Notes: generated by a model from the sequence alone, not told the origin. Numbered from the stretch's first letter, positions 7,704 through 16,261 are shown. The stretch: DNA of 64,000 nt from Roseomonas xinghualingensis (GCF_025791835.1 NZ_JAOXLP010000003.1:62001-126000), one strand, 5' to 3'. Numbers and translations are program-made.

Positions 7704-8897
7704 TTACCGCGGCAGCCGGTCCAGCGCCTGGGCCAGATCCGCGATCAGGTCCTCGGGCTCCTCCAGCCCGATATGCAGCCGGATCGCCGGCCCGCCGAGT
7801 TCCGGGTCCTTCGCCGTGCGGGTGATGGAGGGGGCGGTCGGCAGGGCTAGGCTCTCATAGCCGCCCCAGGAGGCGCCGATGCCGAACAGAGCCAGGGCGT
7901 CCACCACCGCTTCCGCATCCGCCTCGCTGTAGCGCGGCTGCAGGACGACGCCGAAGAGCGAGCAGGGGCCCGCGAAGTCGCGCTTGTAGATGTCATGCTG
8001 CGGATGGGAGGGCAGGGCCGGGTGCAGCAGGCGCAGCACCTCGGGCCGCGTCTCCAGCCAGCGCGCGACGGTCAGGCCGTTCTCCGCCTGCTGCTTCAGC
8101 CGCACCGGCAGGGTGCGGAGGCCGCGGAGGCAGAGCCAGCAGTCATCGGCGCTGGCAAACTGGCCGAGCTGGCTGGCGGCGCCCTTCACGATGGCCCAGT
8201 CCTCGGGCGTGTTCACCACCACGCTGCCCAGCAGCACGTCGGAATGGCCGCCCGCATACTTGGTCAGGGCCTGGATGGAGACATCCACACCATGGGTGAA
8301 GGGCTGGAAGTTGTGGAAGCCCCAGGTGTTGTCCATCAGCACCTTGGCGCCAGCGGCATGGGCCGCGCGGGCGATGGCAGGGATGTCCTGCACCTCGAAG
8401 GTGTGGCTGCCGGGGCTCTCGGTATAGACGACCTTGGTGTTGGGACGGATCAGGGCGCGCATCCCGGCCTCGTCCACCGTGGGGTCGTAATAGGTCGTCT
8501 CGATGCCCCAGTTGGTCATGAGGCCGTCCGCCAGGCTGCGGGCCGGGCCATAGACGCTGTCGGGCATCAGGCAGTGTTCGCCCGCCTTCAGATAGGCCAG
8601 CAGCGGGACCATGCAGGCGGCGAGGCCGGTGCCGACGATGACGCAGCGGGTCCCGCCCTCGATCTCGGCGACCATGTCCTCCAGCATGTGGTGGGTCGGC
8701 CCACCGGCGGTGCCATAGGTGAGCACCTGCTCGTAGCGCTGCTTGGCGGCCGCCTTGCGGGACTCGCAATCGGGGAAGAGGACGGTGGAGCCGCGATGGA
8801 CGGGCGGGTTGACGAAGCCATGCGCCTTCGCCCCCGCGCGCCCGTGATGCGACATGCGTGTGGCGAAGCCGAGTGACTTGTCGTGCTGGTCAGCCAT
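7704..8897 (-). CDS. metC: Cystathionine beta-lyase (PLP, Cys/Met metabolism family)
   Basis: 397-aa fold-type I PLP enzyme that cleaves cystathionine to homocysteine, pyruvate and ammonia in methionine biosynthesis. The cofactor-binding lysine is Lys213 in the IQALTKYAGGHSD motif; YGTAGGPTHHMLEDMVAEIEGG and TPDSVYGP-like (MPDSVYGPARSLADG) motifs also match MetC. The start ATG at 8897 shares one base with the sseA stop (TGATG), and a more upstream ATG would lie inside sseA. It is the last gene of the Nudix-alaX-sseA-metC operon. Close relatives with gamma-lyase or cystine-lyase activity exist, so the precise C-S lyase specificity is a family inference. Confidence 0.9.
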   Translation of the reverse strand: MADQHDKSLGFATRMSHHGRAGAKAHGFVNPPVHRGSTVLFPDCESRKAAAKQRYEQVLTYGTAGGPTHHMLEDMVAEIEGGTRCVIVGTGLAACMVPLLAYLKAGEHCLMPDSVYGPARSLADGLMTNWGIETTYYDPTVDEAGMRALIRPNTKVVYTESPGSHTFEVQDIPAIARAAHAAGAKVLMDNTWGFHNFQPFTHGVDVSIQALTKYAGGHSDVLLGSVVVNTPEDWAIVKGAASQLGQFASADDCWLCLRGLRTLPVRLKQQAENGLTVARWLETRPEVLRLLHPALPSHPQHDIYKRDFAGPCSLFGVVLQPRYSEADAEAVVDALALFGIGASWGGYESLALPTAPSITRTAKDPELGGPAIRLHIGLEEPEDLIADLAQALDRLPR

Positions 8898-9781
8898 CAG
8901 GCGCGATCCTTGCCAATCTCTGAAGTTGTCTTGGGTGTTTCGGGGCGGAGCGCCCATTCGGTCCAGGAACCGTCATAGACGGAGCCTTCAGGCAACCCCG
9001 CGCGGACAAGGCCGAGAGCCAGCACGCAGGCTGTGACACCGGAGCCGCAGGAGAGGATGACCGGGCGCTCGCTGTCCACCCCGGCCCGCTCGAAGCGGGC
9101 GCGCAGGGCTTCGGGTGGCAGCATGGTGCCGTCCGGCGCCAGCAGCTCGGTGAAGGGGATGTTGGCGGCGCCGGGCATGTGGCCGGCGGGCAGGCCGGGG
9201 CGGGGTTCCGGCGCGGTGCCGTCGAAACGGCCGGCGGAACGGGCATCGAGGATCAGGGCCTCACCGCCGCCCTGGCGCACGATACGCTTGATGTCGCCGA
9301 TGCCACGCAGCCGGTCTGCGCGGAAATCGGGGGTGAAGGTGGCGGCGGGCGCCGTGGCCGGCTCGCCGGATTCGAGGGGGTGGCCCTCGCGTTTCCACTT
9401 GGGCAGGCCGCCATCCAGGACATAGGCGGCCTCATGCCCCATCAGCCGCATCAGCCACCAGCCGCGCGCGGCGGCGCGAAGGCCATGGGCCTGATCATAG
9501 AAGACCACGCGGCTGTCATTCGAGATGCCGAGCGAGCCCGCCAGCTTCGCGAAGCGTGCCGGGCTGGGAACCATATGCGGCAGGTCGCTGTCCGGATCGG
9601 CGAAGGCGTCGATATCGAAGTAGCGGGCGCCGGGGATATGGGCCTCGCGGAAGCCCTCCAGCTTGTTGCCGGGCTCGCCGGGCAGGACGAGGGAGCAATC
9701 CAGCACCACCAGGTCAGGCTTGCCGAGTTCGCTGGCCAGCCATTCGGTTGAGACGATGTCGTGGGAGATGGGGGCGTTCAT
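8897..9781 (-). CDS. sseA: 3-mercaptopyruvate sulfurtransferase
   Basis: 294-aa protein of two rhodanese domains (residues about 10-135 and 160-285). The active-site loop of the second domain is CGSGVTAC with the catalytic Cys245; the CG[ST]GVTA loop marks mercaptopyruvate sulfurtransferases rather than thiosulfate:cyanide rhodaneses. It moves sulfur from 3-mercaptopyruvate (from cysteine transamination) to cyanide or thiol acceptors. The ATG at 9781 overlaps the AlaX stop as ATGA. It is coupled to metC downstream, so the operon joins two steps of sulfur amino acid breakdown. Cytoplasmic, no signal peptide. Confidence 0.92.
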   Translation of the reverse strand: MNAPISHDIVSTEWLASELGKPDLVVLDCSLVLPGEPGNKLEGFREAHIPGARYFDIDAFADPDSDLPHMVPSPARFAKLAGSLGISNDSRVVFYDQAHGLRAAARGWWLMRLMGHEAAYVLDGGLPKWKREGHPLESGEPATAPAATFTPDFRADRLRGIGDIKRIVRQGGGEALILDARSAGRFDGTAPEPRPGLPAGHMPGAANIPFTELLAPDGTMLPPEALRARFERAGVDSERPVILSCGSGVTACVLALGLVRAGLPEGSVYDGSWTEWALRPETPKTTSEIGKDRA

Positions 9782-10506
9782 TTCGGGTCCTCCGCCAGCA
9801 CGATATGGATGCGCCGGTTCTGCTTGCCCTTGCTTTCCATCTTCGTGACCTCCACTCGGCCGATCTCGCCGGTGCGGCGGACATGGGTCCCGCCGCAGGG
9901 CTGCAGGTCCACGGGCTCCTGCTCCGGTCCTATCCGCACCAGCCGGATCTGTCCGGCGCCGCGTGGGGGCTGGACGGAAAGGGTCCGGACGAGGCCGGGA
10001 TTGGCGTCCAGCTCCTCCTCGGCGATCCACTGCTCGCCGATTGGATAGTCGGCGACGATCAGCTCGTTCAGCTTCTCCGTCACCCATTCCTTGGTGGGGG
10101 GCTCGGGCAGGTCGAAGTCCAGCCGGGACTTCTCGGCGCCGATCTGGTTGCCGGTGGCATAGATGCCGGGCATCGCGGCGCAGAGCAGATGCAGCGTGGT
10201 GTGCATCCGCATGTGGCGGTGGCGCCGCGTCCAATCGAGCTTCGCCGTCACCTTGGCGCCGACGGGCGGGATGCCGCTGCCTGGCGCCGGAACATGGAGG
10301 GCGGAGCCATCGGGAGACTTCACCGTGTCGGCGACGGGCATCTCGCCGCCTTCCCAGATGATGGTGCCGGTGTCGCCGGGCTGGCCGCCCGCGCGGGGAT
10401 AGAAAACGCTGCGGTCCAGGATCACCCCCGCCTCGGAGGCTTCGAGCACGATCGCGGAATTGCCCTCGGCATAGGCATCGTCGCGGAACAGGGGGGTGGT
10501 CTGCAT
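9778..10506 (-). CDS. Alanyl-tRNA editing protein AlaX (trans-editing of mis-charged Ala-tRNA)
   Basis: 242-aa stand-alone homolog of the AlaRS editing domain, which hydrolyses Ser-tRNA(Ala) or Gly-tRNA(Ala). The zinc-binding pairs are complete: His102/His106 (HTTLH) and Cys204/His208 (CGGTH). An N-terminal beta-barrel region (ILDRSVFYPRAGGQPGDTG) matches AlaX-M type proteins. The start at 10506 overlaps the Nudix stop as TGATG; an alternative ATG four codons upstream (10518) has an AAGG site and cannot be excluded. It lies in an operon with Nudix, sseA and metC, with the sseA ATG inside its stop. Why an editing enzyme sits with sulfur enzymes is unclear; serine and cysteine supply may be the link (inference). 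Confidence 0.9.
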   Translation of the reverse strand: MQTTPLFRDDAYAEGNSAIVLEASEAGVILDRSVFYPRAGGQPGDTGTIIWEGGEMPVADTVKSPDGSALHVPAPGSGIPPVGAKVTAKLDWTRRHRHMRMHTTLHLLCAAMPGIYATGNQIGAEKSRLDFDLPEPPTKEWVTEKLNELIVADYPIGEQWIAEEELDANPGLVRTLSVQPPRGAGQIRLVRIGPEQEPVDLQPCGGTHVRRTGEIGRVEVTKMESKGKQNRRIHIVLAEDPK

Positions 10507-11177
10507 CACTGGGTCCATTCTGCCTTGAGTCGGGCGTGGTTCACCTGCAGCCACAGCAGGGCGAGGGCTGCGGGGGCATTGCGGATGCGGTTGTCGGCGA
10601 CCATGGCGAAGGCTTCGGCGGCATCCACGACGACCACGAGGGTTTCTTCATTCTCGGAAGGCAGGCCGGCCGTCATGGAGGCCTCCTCCTTCAGAGAAAC
10701 CTGGGCGAGCTGGAAATGGACCCGCTCGTCGGCGGCGCCCTGCATCAGCAGGAAGGTGCCCATCGGCTCGGTCCGGGTGCAGGAGAGGCCGGTCTCCTCC
10801 TCCAGTTCGCGGCGTGCGGTCTCGGTGGGGTCTTCGCCCTGCTCCACCAGCCCGGCGGGCAATTCGGTGATTCGCGGCTCCTCGCCCGCCGCGAGGGCAG
10901 GCAGGCGGAACTGCTCGATCAGGGCGATGCGGTCCGTGAACGGGTCCCAGGGCAGGATCACGGTGCCCTGGCCGCGCCGCAGCACCTCCCAGGTGACGGG
11001 GCCGGAAAGGCTGCCATCGCGCTTCCGGTAGCGAAAGCGCACCCGCTGGACGGGAAAACGGCCGTCCCAGACCACCTCGTCCACTTCCGGGACATAGAGG
11101 GGATGGGCAGGGATGGGCGGGGCCTTGGCCGGCCGGCCTGCGGGGAGCGGGGGGGCCGCGCCGTCTTGCTCTGTCAT
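10506..11177 (-). CDS. Nudix hydrolase (ADP-ribose pyrophosphatase-like)
   Basis: 223-aa Nudix protein. The Nudix box runs from Gly109 to Leu131 (G-x5-E-x7-R-E-L-E-E-E-T-G-L) with no substitution in key residues. An N-terminal beta-sheet half precedes it (about residues 28-80), and the ITELPAGLVEQGE context is like ADP-ribose or sugar-nucleotide pyrophosphatases. The first 25 residues are Pro/Ala-rich. It is the first gene of the four-gene overlapping operon, divergent from the DMT transporter across 112 bp. The exact nucleotide substrate cannot be told from sequence. Confidence 0.85.
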   Translation of the reverse strand: MTEQDGAAPPLPAGRPAKAPPIPAHPLYVPEVDEVVWDGRFPVQRVRFRYRKRDGSLSGPVTWEVLRRGQGTVILPWDPFTDRIALIEQFRLPALAAGEEPRITELPAGLVEQGEDPTETARRELEEETGLSCTRTEPMGTFLLMQGAADERVHFQLAQVSLKEEASMTAGLPSENEETLVVVVDAAEAFAMVADNRIRNAPAALALLWLQVNHARLKAEWTQ

Positions 11178-11289
11178 GCGGCGCGGAGGCTACAGCGGAA
11201 GGCGGCATCTTGGAATCACCTGGCGCGGTGTTGCGCGCCGTGCGGGGCGGGGGAGAATGGCGCCGCCGCCGCACGGGTTACCCCGATTC

Positions 11290-12195
11290 ATGAGTTCTCC
11301 CCTTTCCACCGGCCAGCGCGCCGCGCGCATCCGGGCGATTGCCTGCGTGACCGGCTCGGCCGGGTTCTTCGCCCTGGCGGCCGCCGCGGTGAAGGCCCTG
11401 GAAGGGAAGGTGCCGCTCTCCGAGGTGGTGTTCTTCCGCAATGCGCTGGCCCTGCCCGCCCTGCTGCTGCTGGCGCATTGGACGACGCCCGGTGGCCTCC
11501 GCCCGGCCCTGCGCACGCGCCACCCGGTGCGGCATCTGGAGCGACTGGTCGGCGGGCTGATCGGGATGTACGGCGCCTTCTACGGCTATGCCTATCTTCC
11601 CCTGGCGACGGTGACGGCGCTGAACTTCACCATGCCGCTCTTCCTCACCGCCCTGTCGGTGCTGATGCTGCGGGAGCGGGTGGGCTGGAAGCGGATGGCG
11701 GTGACGCTGGCGGGCTTCGGCGGGGTGCTGATCATGCTGCAGCCCGGCGGGGCTGGTCCGCTGAATCTGGGCGCGGTGGCGGCGGTGCTGCTGGCGGCGG
11801 CCGGATGGGCCTATGCCATGGTGTCCATCCGCCGGATGGGCGAGGCCGGCGAGCCCGGCATCACCATCGTCCTGTGGTTCGCCATCGGCGCGGCGGTGGT
11901 GTCCGGGGTCATGACAGTGCCGGTCTGGATCTGGCCGACGCCCTGGCAATGGCTGATGCTCAGCGTGGTCGGGCTGGTTTCCGTCGTGGCGCAGGTCCTG
12001 ATGACGGCGGCCTACCGGGCGGAGGACACCACGCTGGTCGCGCCCTTCGAATATTCCGCCATCCTCTGGACCACGGTGCTGGGCGTGCTGCTCTGGGGCG
12101 AGGTGCCGGATCTCTGGGACCTTGTCGGCTTCCTCGTGCTGGTCGGGGCCGGGCTGTCGATCTGGCGGCTGGAGATTTCCAGGGCGTCGCGCTGA
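11290..12195 (+). CDS. DMT-family (EamA) transporter
   Basis: 301-aa inner-membrane protein with ten predicted hydrophobic helices in two EamA repeats (about residues 10-145 and 155-295). Typical signatures are FFRNALALPALLLL, TALNFTMPLFLTALSVL and, in the second half, YRAEDTTLVAPFEYSAILWTTVLG. Such carriers export amino acids, metabolites or drugs by proton exchange; the substrate is not predictable. The ATG at 11290 is chosen because it directly precedes the first polar segment and helix; the longer frame upstream is Gly/Arg-rich non-coding sequence. It is divergent from the Nudix operon and convergent with the parA-like gene, 9 nt apart. Confidence 0.85.
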   Translation: MSSPLSTGQRAARIRAIACVTGSAGFFALAAAAVKALEGKVPLSEVVFFRNALALPALLLLAHWTTPGGLRPALRTRHPVRHLERLVGGLIGMYGAFYGYAYLPLATVTALNFTMPLFLTALSVLMLRERVGWKRMAVTLAGFGGVLIMLQPGGAGPLNLGAVAAVLLAAAGWAYAMVSIRRMGEAGEPGITIVLWFAIGAAVVSGVMTVPVWIWPTPWQWLMLSVVGLVSVVAQVLMTAAYRAEDTTLVAPFEYSAILWTTVLGVLLWGEVPDLWDLVGFLVLVGAGLSIWRLEISRASR

Positions 12196-12204
12196 CCGGG
12201 CGGG

Positions 12205-12828
12205 TCAGGCGCTTTCGCTGCGGATCGCCTCGGCCAGGGCCCGCGCCTCGGCGGCGGCTTGGCCGCGCGGTGCGTATTCGATCGCACCCAGCCCTTCCGC
12301 GAAGGCAGCGGCGAAGGCGGTGCGATTGCCGAAGGGGGCCGGGAGAAGGGGAAGCTTCCGCTGCACCAGCGTCTCCGCCACCTCCTGTGCCGCCCGGCCC
12401 TGGGCCGGCACGCGATTGAGCATCAGGGCGACGGGGCGGCGTTCGGCTGCCGCCACCTCCAGCGTTCCCTCCATGGCCCAGAGATCGGCGACCGAGGGCT
12501 GCAAGGGGATCAGGATGAGATCGGCGGCGCGCATGGCGATGCGGCTATCCGTATCCGCATGGGGCGGGGTGTCGAGGATGATGAAATCCATCGCATTGCG
12601 CAGCCGGGCCACTGCCTGCGGCAGGCGCCATCCGGAGGGATTCTCAAAGGGCAGGGGCTGGGCCGTCGCGCCGCGCAGCCCGTGCCAGCGGGTCAGGGTT
12701 GCCTGCGGATCCGTGTCCAGCAGGATGGTGCGGGTGCCGGATGCAACCAGGGCAACCGCCAGATTGGCGGCCACGGTGGATTTTCCTGCCCCGCCTTTGC
12801 GTTGTGCCACCGCCACCACGAAGGCCAT
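12205..12828 (-). CDS. Orphan ParA/MinD-family ATPase
   Basis: 207-aa P-loop ATPase of the ParA/MinD family. The deviant Walker A motif KGGAGKST is at residues 11-18, switch I lies near LDTDPQATL (37-45) and switch II near FIILDTPPHADTD. The length is that of short ParA proteins with no N-terminal helix-turn-helix. No parB, minE or parS-like partner is adjacent, so this is not the chromosomal parAB pair. Such orphans position other cargo such as chemoreceptors, carboxysomes or cellulose synthase in family members; here the cargo is unknown. A GGGGAGGCAGGC ribosome binding region precedes the ATG at 12828. Confidence 0.85.
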   Translation of the reverse strand: MAFVVAVAQRKGGAGKSTVAANLAVALVASGTRTILLDTDPQATLTRWHGLRGATAQPLPFENPSGWRLPQAVARLRNAMDFIILDTPPHADTDSRIAMRAADLILIPLQPSVADLWAMEGTLEVAAAERRPVALMLNRVPAQGRAAQEVAETLVQRKLPLLPAPFGNRTAFAAAFAEGLGAIEYAPRGQAAAEARALAEAIRSESA

Positions 12829-12870
12829 GCCTGCCTCCCCATCCGGATTCGAGAGGCAGGTTAGACCGGA

Positions 12871-13362
12871 TCAGTTCAGGAATGGGTTGGCGTTGCGCGG
12901 GTTCCTGCGGGGCGGGAAGTGTTCGGCCAGATAATCCACCACCAGCGTGCGGACCTCGCCTTCCAGCGGCGCCATGCCCTGCTTCTCGGTCATCCAGTCC
13001 ATCAGCTCGTCCCAGCGCTCGCGGGAGAAGCCGCTGCGGCGGATGATCGCGGTGCTGTGGCAGGCGGTGCAGCGGGCGAAGACCTCCTCCCGTCCATGGC
13101 CGACGGGGAGGATGTCCTCCGTCTCGCCAGGGTTCTGCACGGCGGCCAGGCGCTCGCCCTCCGCTTTGGCGGCGGCCTCGCGCTCGGCCCGGGCCAGGGC
13201 GGCGCGGGCATCGGCCTCGGCGGTGGCCAGGGCGGCGCGCGTGGGTGGAAGGACTTCCGCCCGGTGTGGCACGCGGCTGGCCGGAAGGTCGAGGAACAGG
13301 ACCAGCAGGCCCAGGGCGCAGATCGCGCCCAGGGCCACCTTCTCAACGGCAGGCAGGCTCAT
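12871..13362 (-). CDS. Membrane-anchored c-type cytochrome, sulfite dehydrogenase partner (SorB-like)
   Basis: 163-aa protein with an N-terminal membrane helix (residues 9-27, probably an uncleaved anchor), an Ala/Glu-rich helical spacer (43-75) and a periplasmic monohaem domain. The haem site is Cys98-Thr-Ala-Cys-His102, with Met125 or Met130 as likely sixth ligand (MDWMTEKQGM). It should take electrons from the molybdenum subunit encoded just upstream and pass them to the respiratory chain. The start ATG overlaps the sulfite oxidase stop (ATGA), so the two are co-translated. SorB proteins of known systems are usually soluble; the anchor here is a noteworthy difference. Confidence 0.85.
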   Translation of the reverse strand: MSLPAVEKVALGAICALGLLVLFLDLPASRVPHRAEVLPPTRAALATAEADARAALARAEREAAAKAEGERLAAVQNPGETEDILPVGHGREEVFARCTACHSTAIIRRSGFSRERWDELMDWMTEKQGMAPLEGEVRTLVVDYLAEHFPPRRNPRNANPFLN

Positions 13363-14660
13363 CCGACGAGGATCGCCGTCCGGGCCATGGCATTGGCCGC
13401 ATAGCCTTGCGGGTTCCAGTTGGCGGCGGCGTGGGGCTGCATCCGGCCATCGCTGTCGGTGGCACGGGTCCAGAGTTCGAAATAGCCATCGGAGGGGAGT
13501 TCGAGCGTGCCCTGCCAGCGCTGCCAGGAATGCCTGTTCGGCGGCTCGTTCACCCGCATCTCGGTCCAGCTGGCGCCGAAATCGGTGGAGACATGAACGG
13601 CGCGCACGGTCTTGTCCCCCGCCCAGGCCTGGCCGCGCAGGTCCAGGCGCCGCGTGCCGGCGGCGAGGCGGGAGCCATGGGCCAGATTGGTGAGCAGGCC
13701 ACGCACGGGCATGGAGGCGATGTCCACGAAATCGGCACCGTTGCTGCTGCTGCCGGGCACGATGGGCTTCACCGGCACGCGGTAAGAGGTTCCGCCCATG
13801 CCCGGCCCATCATGCGGGGTGGCACGCAGGACAATGCGGTTCAGCCATTTCTGCGAGAGGCTGCCAGGCCAGCCCGGAGTGATCAGCCGCACCGGGAAGC
13901 CATGCAGCTGCGGGATGGGCTGGCCGTTCAGGCGGAAGGCGATGAGGGTCGTGTCCTCCATGGCCTTGGCGATGGGCATGCCGCGGCTGATGGCGGGGCG
14001 GGAGGTGTCGCCGGAAAGATGCGGGTCTGCCCCGTAATGGCCGGTGAAGCGGGCGGTGTCCTTCGGACCGGCGGCGCGGATGACGTCGCGCAGGCGCACC
14101 CCGGTCCACTCACCATTGGAGATGGCGCCGTTGCCCCACTGGTTGCCCCGCGTCTCGGGGGTGAAGGCGGCGCGGCCATTGCCGCCGCATTCCATCTGCA
14201 GGCGGAGGGTGACCACCTCGAAGCGGCTTTCCAGATCGCCGAGGGTGAGGTCGAGCGGCGTGTTCACCTCGCCATCAATCCGGATGCGCCAGGTTTTCGG
14301 ATCACCGGCGAAGCGCTCGGGAATCTGGCCGTTGTTGCGGATGAAGAACTTGTCGGCGGGGGTGACATCGTCATCCAGCATCGCCTCCGGCGTCTCGGCC
14401 ACTAGCGGGCGCTCGCCGAGCAGGATGAGGGCGGCCTTGCCCTCCATCCGCAGGGTGGGCGTGCCGCCTGCGGGCTGGGCGAGGGCGGCGGGAAGGAGGC
14501 CCTGCGGCATGCGTGAGGCGAAGGGGATGGTGGCGCCCAGTGCCGCGCCCATGGCTGCCAGGGCGGTGCCCTTCAGAGCGCCGCGCCGGCCGAAGGCGAG
14601 GGCGTCGGCCCGCTCCGGGTCCTGCGCGTAAAGTTCCCGTAGCGGATATTCGCGTGCCAT
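13359..14660 (-). CDS. Molybdopterin-dependent sulfite oxidase/dehydrogenase, Tat-exported
   Basis: 433-aa enzyme of the sulfite oxidase family, which oxidises sulfite to sulfate in the periplasm. A Tat signal is present (twin Arg at 25-26, then a hydrophobic segment to about residue 47, cleavage near LAQPAGG at 60-65). The molybdenum-ligating cysteine is Cys158 in LQMECGGNGR. The C-terminal third is the dimerisation (Mo-co) domain with the RAVHVSTDFGASW segment. The ATG at 14660 has a GGGAG site 8 nt upstream; the longer frame is discarded. The downstream cytochrome c gene overlaps by 4 nt. With sseA and metC nearby the enzyme may clear sulfite from cysteine sulfur. Substrate is by family inference; YedY-like variants are an alternative. 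Confidence 0.87.
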   Translation of the reverse strand: MAREYPLRELYAQDPERADALAFGRRGALKGTALAAMGAALGATIPFASRMPQGLLPAALAQPAGGTPTLRMEGKAALILLGERPLVAETPEAMLDDDVTPADKFFIRNNGQIPERFAGDPKTWRIRIDGEVNTPLDLTLGDLESRFEVVTLRLQMECGGNGRAAFTPETRGNQWGNGAISNGEWTGVRLRDVIRAAGPKDTARFTGHYGADPHLSGDTSRPAISRGMPIAKAMEDTTLIAFRLNGQPIPQLHGFPVRLITPGWPGSLSQKWLNRIVLRATPHDGPGMGGTSYRVPVKPIVPGSSSNGADFVDIASMPVRGLLTNLAHGSRLAAGTRRLDLRGQAWAGDKTVRAVHVSTDFGASWTEMRVNEPPNRHSWQRWQGTLELPSDGYFELWTRATDSDGRMQPHAAANWNPQGYAANAMARTAILVG

Positions 14661-14772
14661 GGCGTTTCTCCCGAGAGCGGCCTTCGCCGCATTTTCTGAA
14701 GCCGGAGAAGGAGTGATGCGTGTACCGGCCGGACGGGAGGATAACCTTTCTCCAATGAATGGGAATGGTGGA

Positions 14773-16197
14773 ATGGCCTGGCCGCTAGAACTCCTGCCGC
14801 CTGCTGCCATGGCACGCGCCGACGCTGCCTCCAGCGTGCCGGTCCCGGTGCTGATGGAGGCGGCGGGGAGGGCGGTGGCCCGCGCGGCCATGGCGCGGTT
14901 CCGGCCCTGCCGGACGCTGGTCCTGGCGGGACCCGGCAATAATGGCGGCGATGGCTATGTGGCGGCGCGGCTGTTGCACCAGGCGGGATGGCCGGTCGCG
15001 GTGGCGGCGATGGGGGCCCAAAAAGCCGGTGGTCCGGCCGCGGAGGCGGCGGCGCGGTGGGCCGGACCGGTGGTGCCCTTCACGCCGGAGGAGGCCGCGC
15101 GTGCGGGGCTGGTGATCGATGCCCTGCTGGGATCGGCGCCTTCACGCCCCTTGTCGGCGGAGGCGGTGGCCGTGCTGCGGGCGGCGGGTGGGCCGGTGCT
15201 GGCGGTGGACGTGCCGAGTGGGCTGGATGGAGCAAATGGGCAGGCGCTGGGGGAGGTGGTCCCGTCAGCCCTGACTGTCACCTTCGCGCGGCTGAAGCCG
15301 GGGCATCTGCTTCTGCCGGGGCGGAGGCTCTGCGGGGCGCTGGTGTTGGCGGATATCGGCCTGCCACGGGCGGCGCTGGATGGGGTCCTGGCGGAGGAGG
15401 ACGAGCGGAGCTTCCGCAACGCGCCGGGGCTGTGGCGCCTGCCTGTACCGGAGATCGAGAGCCACAAATACAGGCGCGGCCATGTGGTCGTGGCGGGGGG
15501 CACCATGCCGGGAGCGGCGCGCTTGGCCGCCGCGGCAGCACGGAGGGCAGGGGCGGGGCTGGTGACGCTCGCCGCCGCTTCAGAGGAGGCGGCCGCCGCC
15601 TTCCGGGCCGGGGAGCCGGGGGCGATCGTGGCGGGGCCGCCGGTCGCGCTTCTGGAGGATGCGCGGCGGGGCCATTGGGTGATCGGCCCTGGGCTGCCGC
15701 CTGATGAGGGGACACGCGCCTTGCTGGCGGGGGCTTTGGGGGCCGGGCGGGCGGTGGTGGCGGATGCGGGGGCGCTGGGGGCCTGCGCGGGAGAGCCAGA
15801 GGCGCTGCGTGGCGCAGCTATTCTCACCCCACATGCCGGAGAATTCGCCCGTCTGTTCGGCGAGATAGGGCCGGACCGGCTGGCGGCGGCCCGTGGGGCG
15901 GCCCGGCGCATCGGGGCTGTGGTGGTGCTGAAGGGGCCGGATACGGTGATCGCCGCGCCGGACGGGCGGGCCGCCATCAATCACAACGCGCCCCCGAGCC
16001 TGGCGACCGCCGGTACGGGGGATGTGCTGGCCGGCATCGCGGGCGGGCTTCTGGCACAGGGAATGGAGCCTTTCGAGGCCGCCTGCGCTGCCGTTTGGCT
16101 TCAGGGAGAGGCTGCGCCGAAGGGGCCGGGCACCATCGCGGAGGATGTGCTGGCCGGGATTCCAGGGGCCCTGGCTGCGGCCTTTAAGGGGATCTGA
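14773..16197 (+). CDS. nnrDE: Bifunctional NAD(P)H-hydrate epimerase / ADP-dependent dehydratase
   Basis: 474-aa fused repair enzyme. The N-terminal epimerase half (NnrE, residues 1-205) has the GPGNNGGDG motif at 53-61. The C-terminal dehydratase half (NnrD, about 220-474) is a ribokinase-like fold with HAGEFARLFG, VVLKGPDTV and the ATP/ADP-binding NHNAPPSLATAGTGDVLAG region. Together they convert R- and S-NAD(P)HX, damaged by hydration, back to NAD(P)H. The start is uncertain: ATG at 14773 places MAWPLELLPPAAMA, the usual opening, at residue 1, while ATG at 14755 adds six residues. It is divergent from the sulfite oxidase operon and followed by tRNA-Leu. Confidence 0.92.
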   Translation: MAWPLELLPPAAMARADAASSVPVPVLMEAAGRAVARAAMARFRPCRTLVLAGPGNNGGDGYVAARLLHQAGWPVAVAAMGAQKAGGPAAEAAARWAGPVVPFTPEEAARAGLVIDALLGSAPSRPLSAEAVAVLRAAGGPVLAVDVPSGLDGANGQALGEVVPSALTVTFARLKPGHLLLPGRRLCGALVLADIGLPRAALDGVLAEEDERSFRNAPGLWRLPVPEIESHKYRRGHVVVAGGTMPGAARLAAAAARRAGAGLVTLAAASEEAAAAFRAGEPGAIVAGPPVALLEDARRGHWVIGPGLPPDEGTRALLAGALGAGRAVVADAGALGACAGEPEALRGAAILTPHAGEFARLFGEIGPDRLAAARGAARRIGAVVVLKGPDTVIAAPDGRAAINHNAPPSLATAGTGDVLAGIAGGLLAQGMEPFEAACAAVWLQGEAAPKGPGTIAEDVLAGIPGALAAAFKGI

Positions 16198-16209
16198 TAC
16201 CGGCGCCGC

Positions 16210-16238
16210 TTGGAAAGCCGGCTCCATTGCGCTAAGGC
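16210..16238 (+). promoter_or_regulatory. Candidate tRNA-Leu promoter
   Basis: TTGGAA (16210-16215), a 17-nt spacer and TAAGGC (16233-16238) lie 23 nt before the mature tRNA-Leu 5' end. The -10 is weak. It may also drive tig, whose start is 46 nt beyond the tRNA. Read by eye. Confidence 0.3.
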
Positions 16239-16261
16239 CGCGCACTTCGGCGCTGCGCGAG

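Noticed and set aside
10536..12419. 627-codon plus-strand frame over the Nudix and DMT genes
   Set aside because: Crosses divergent real genes and changes composition at each boundary; a shadow frame.
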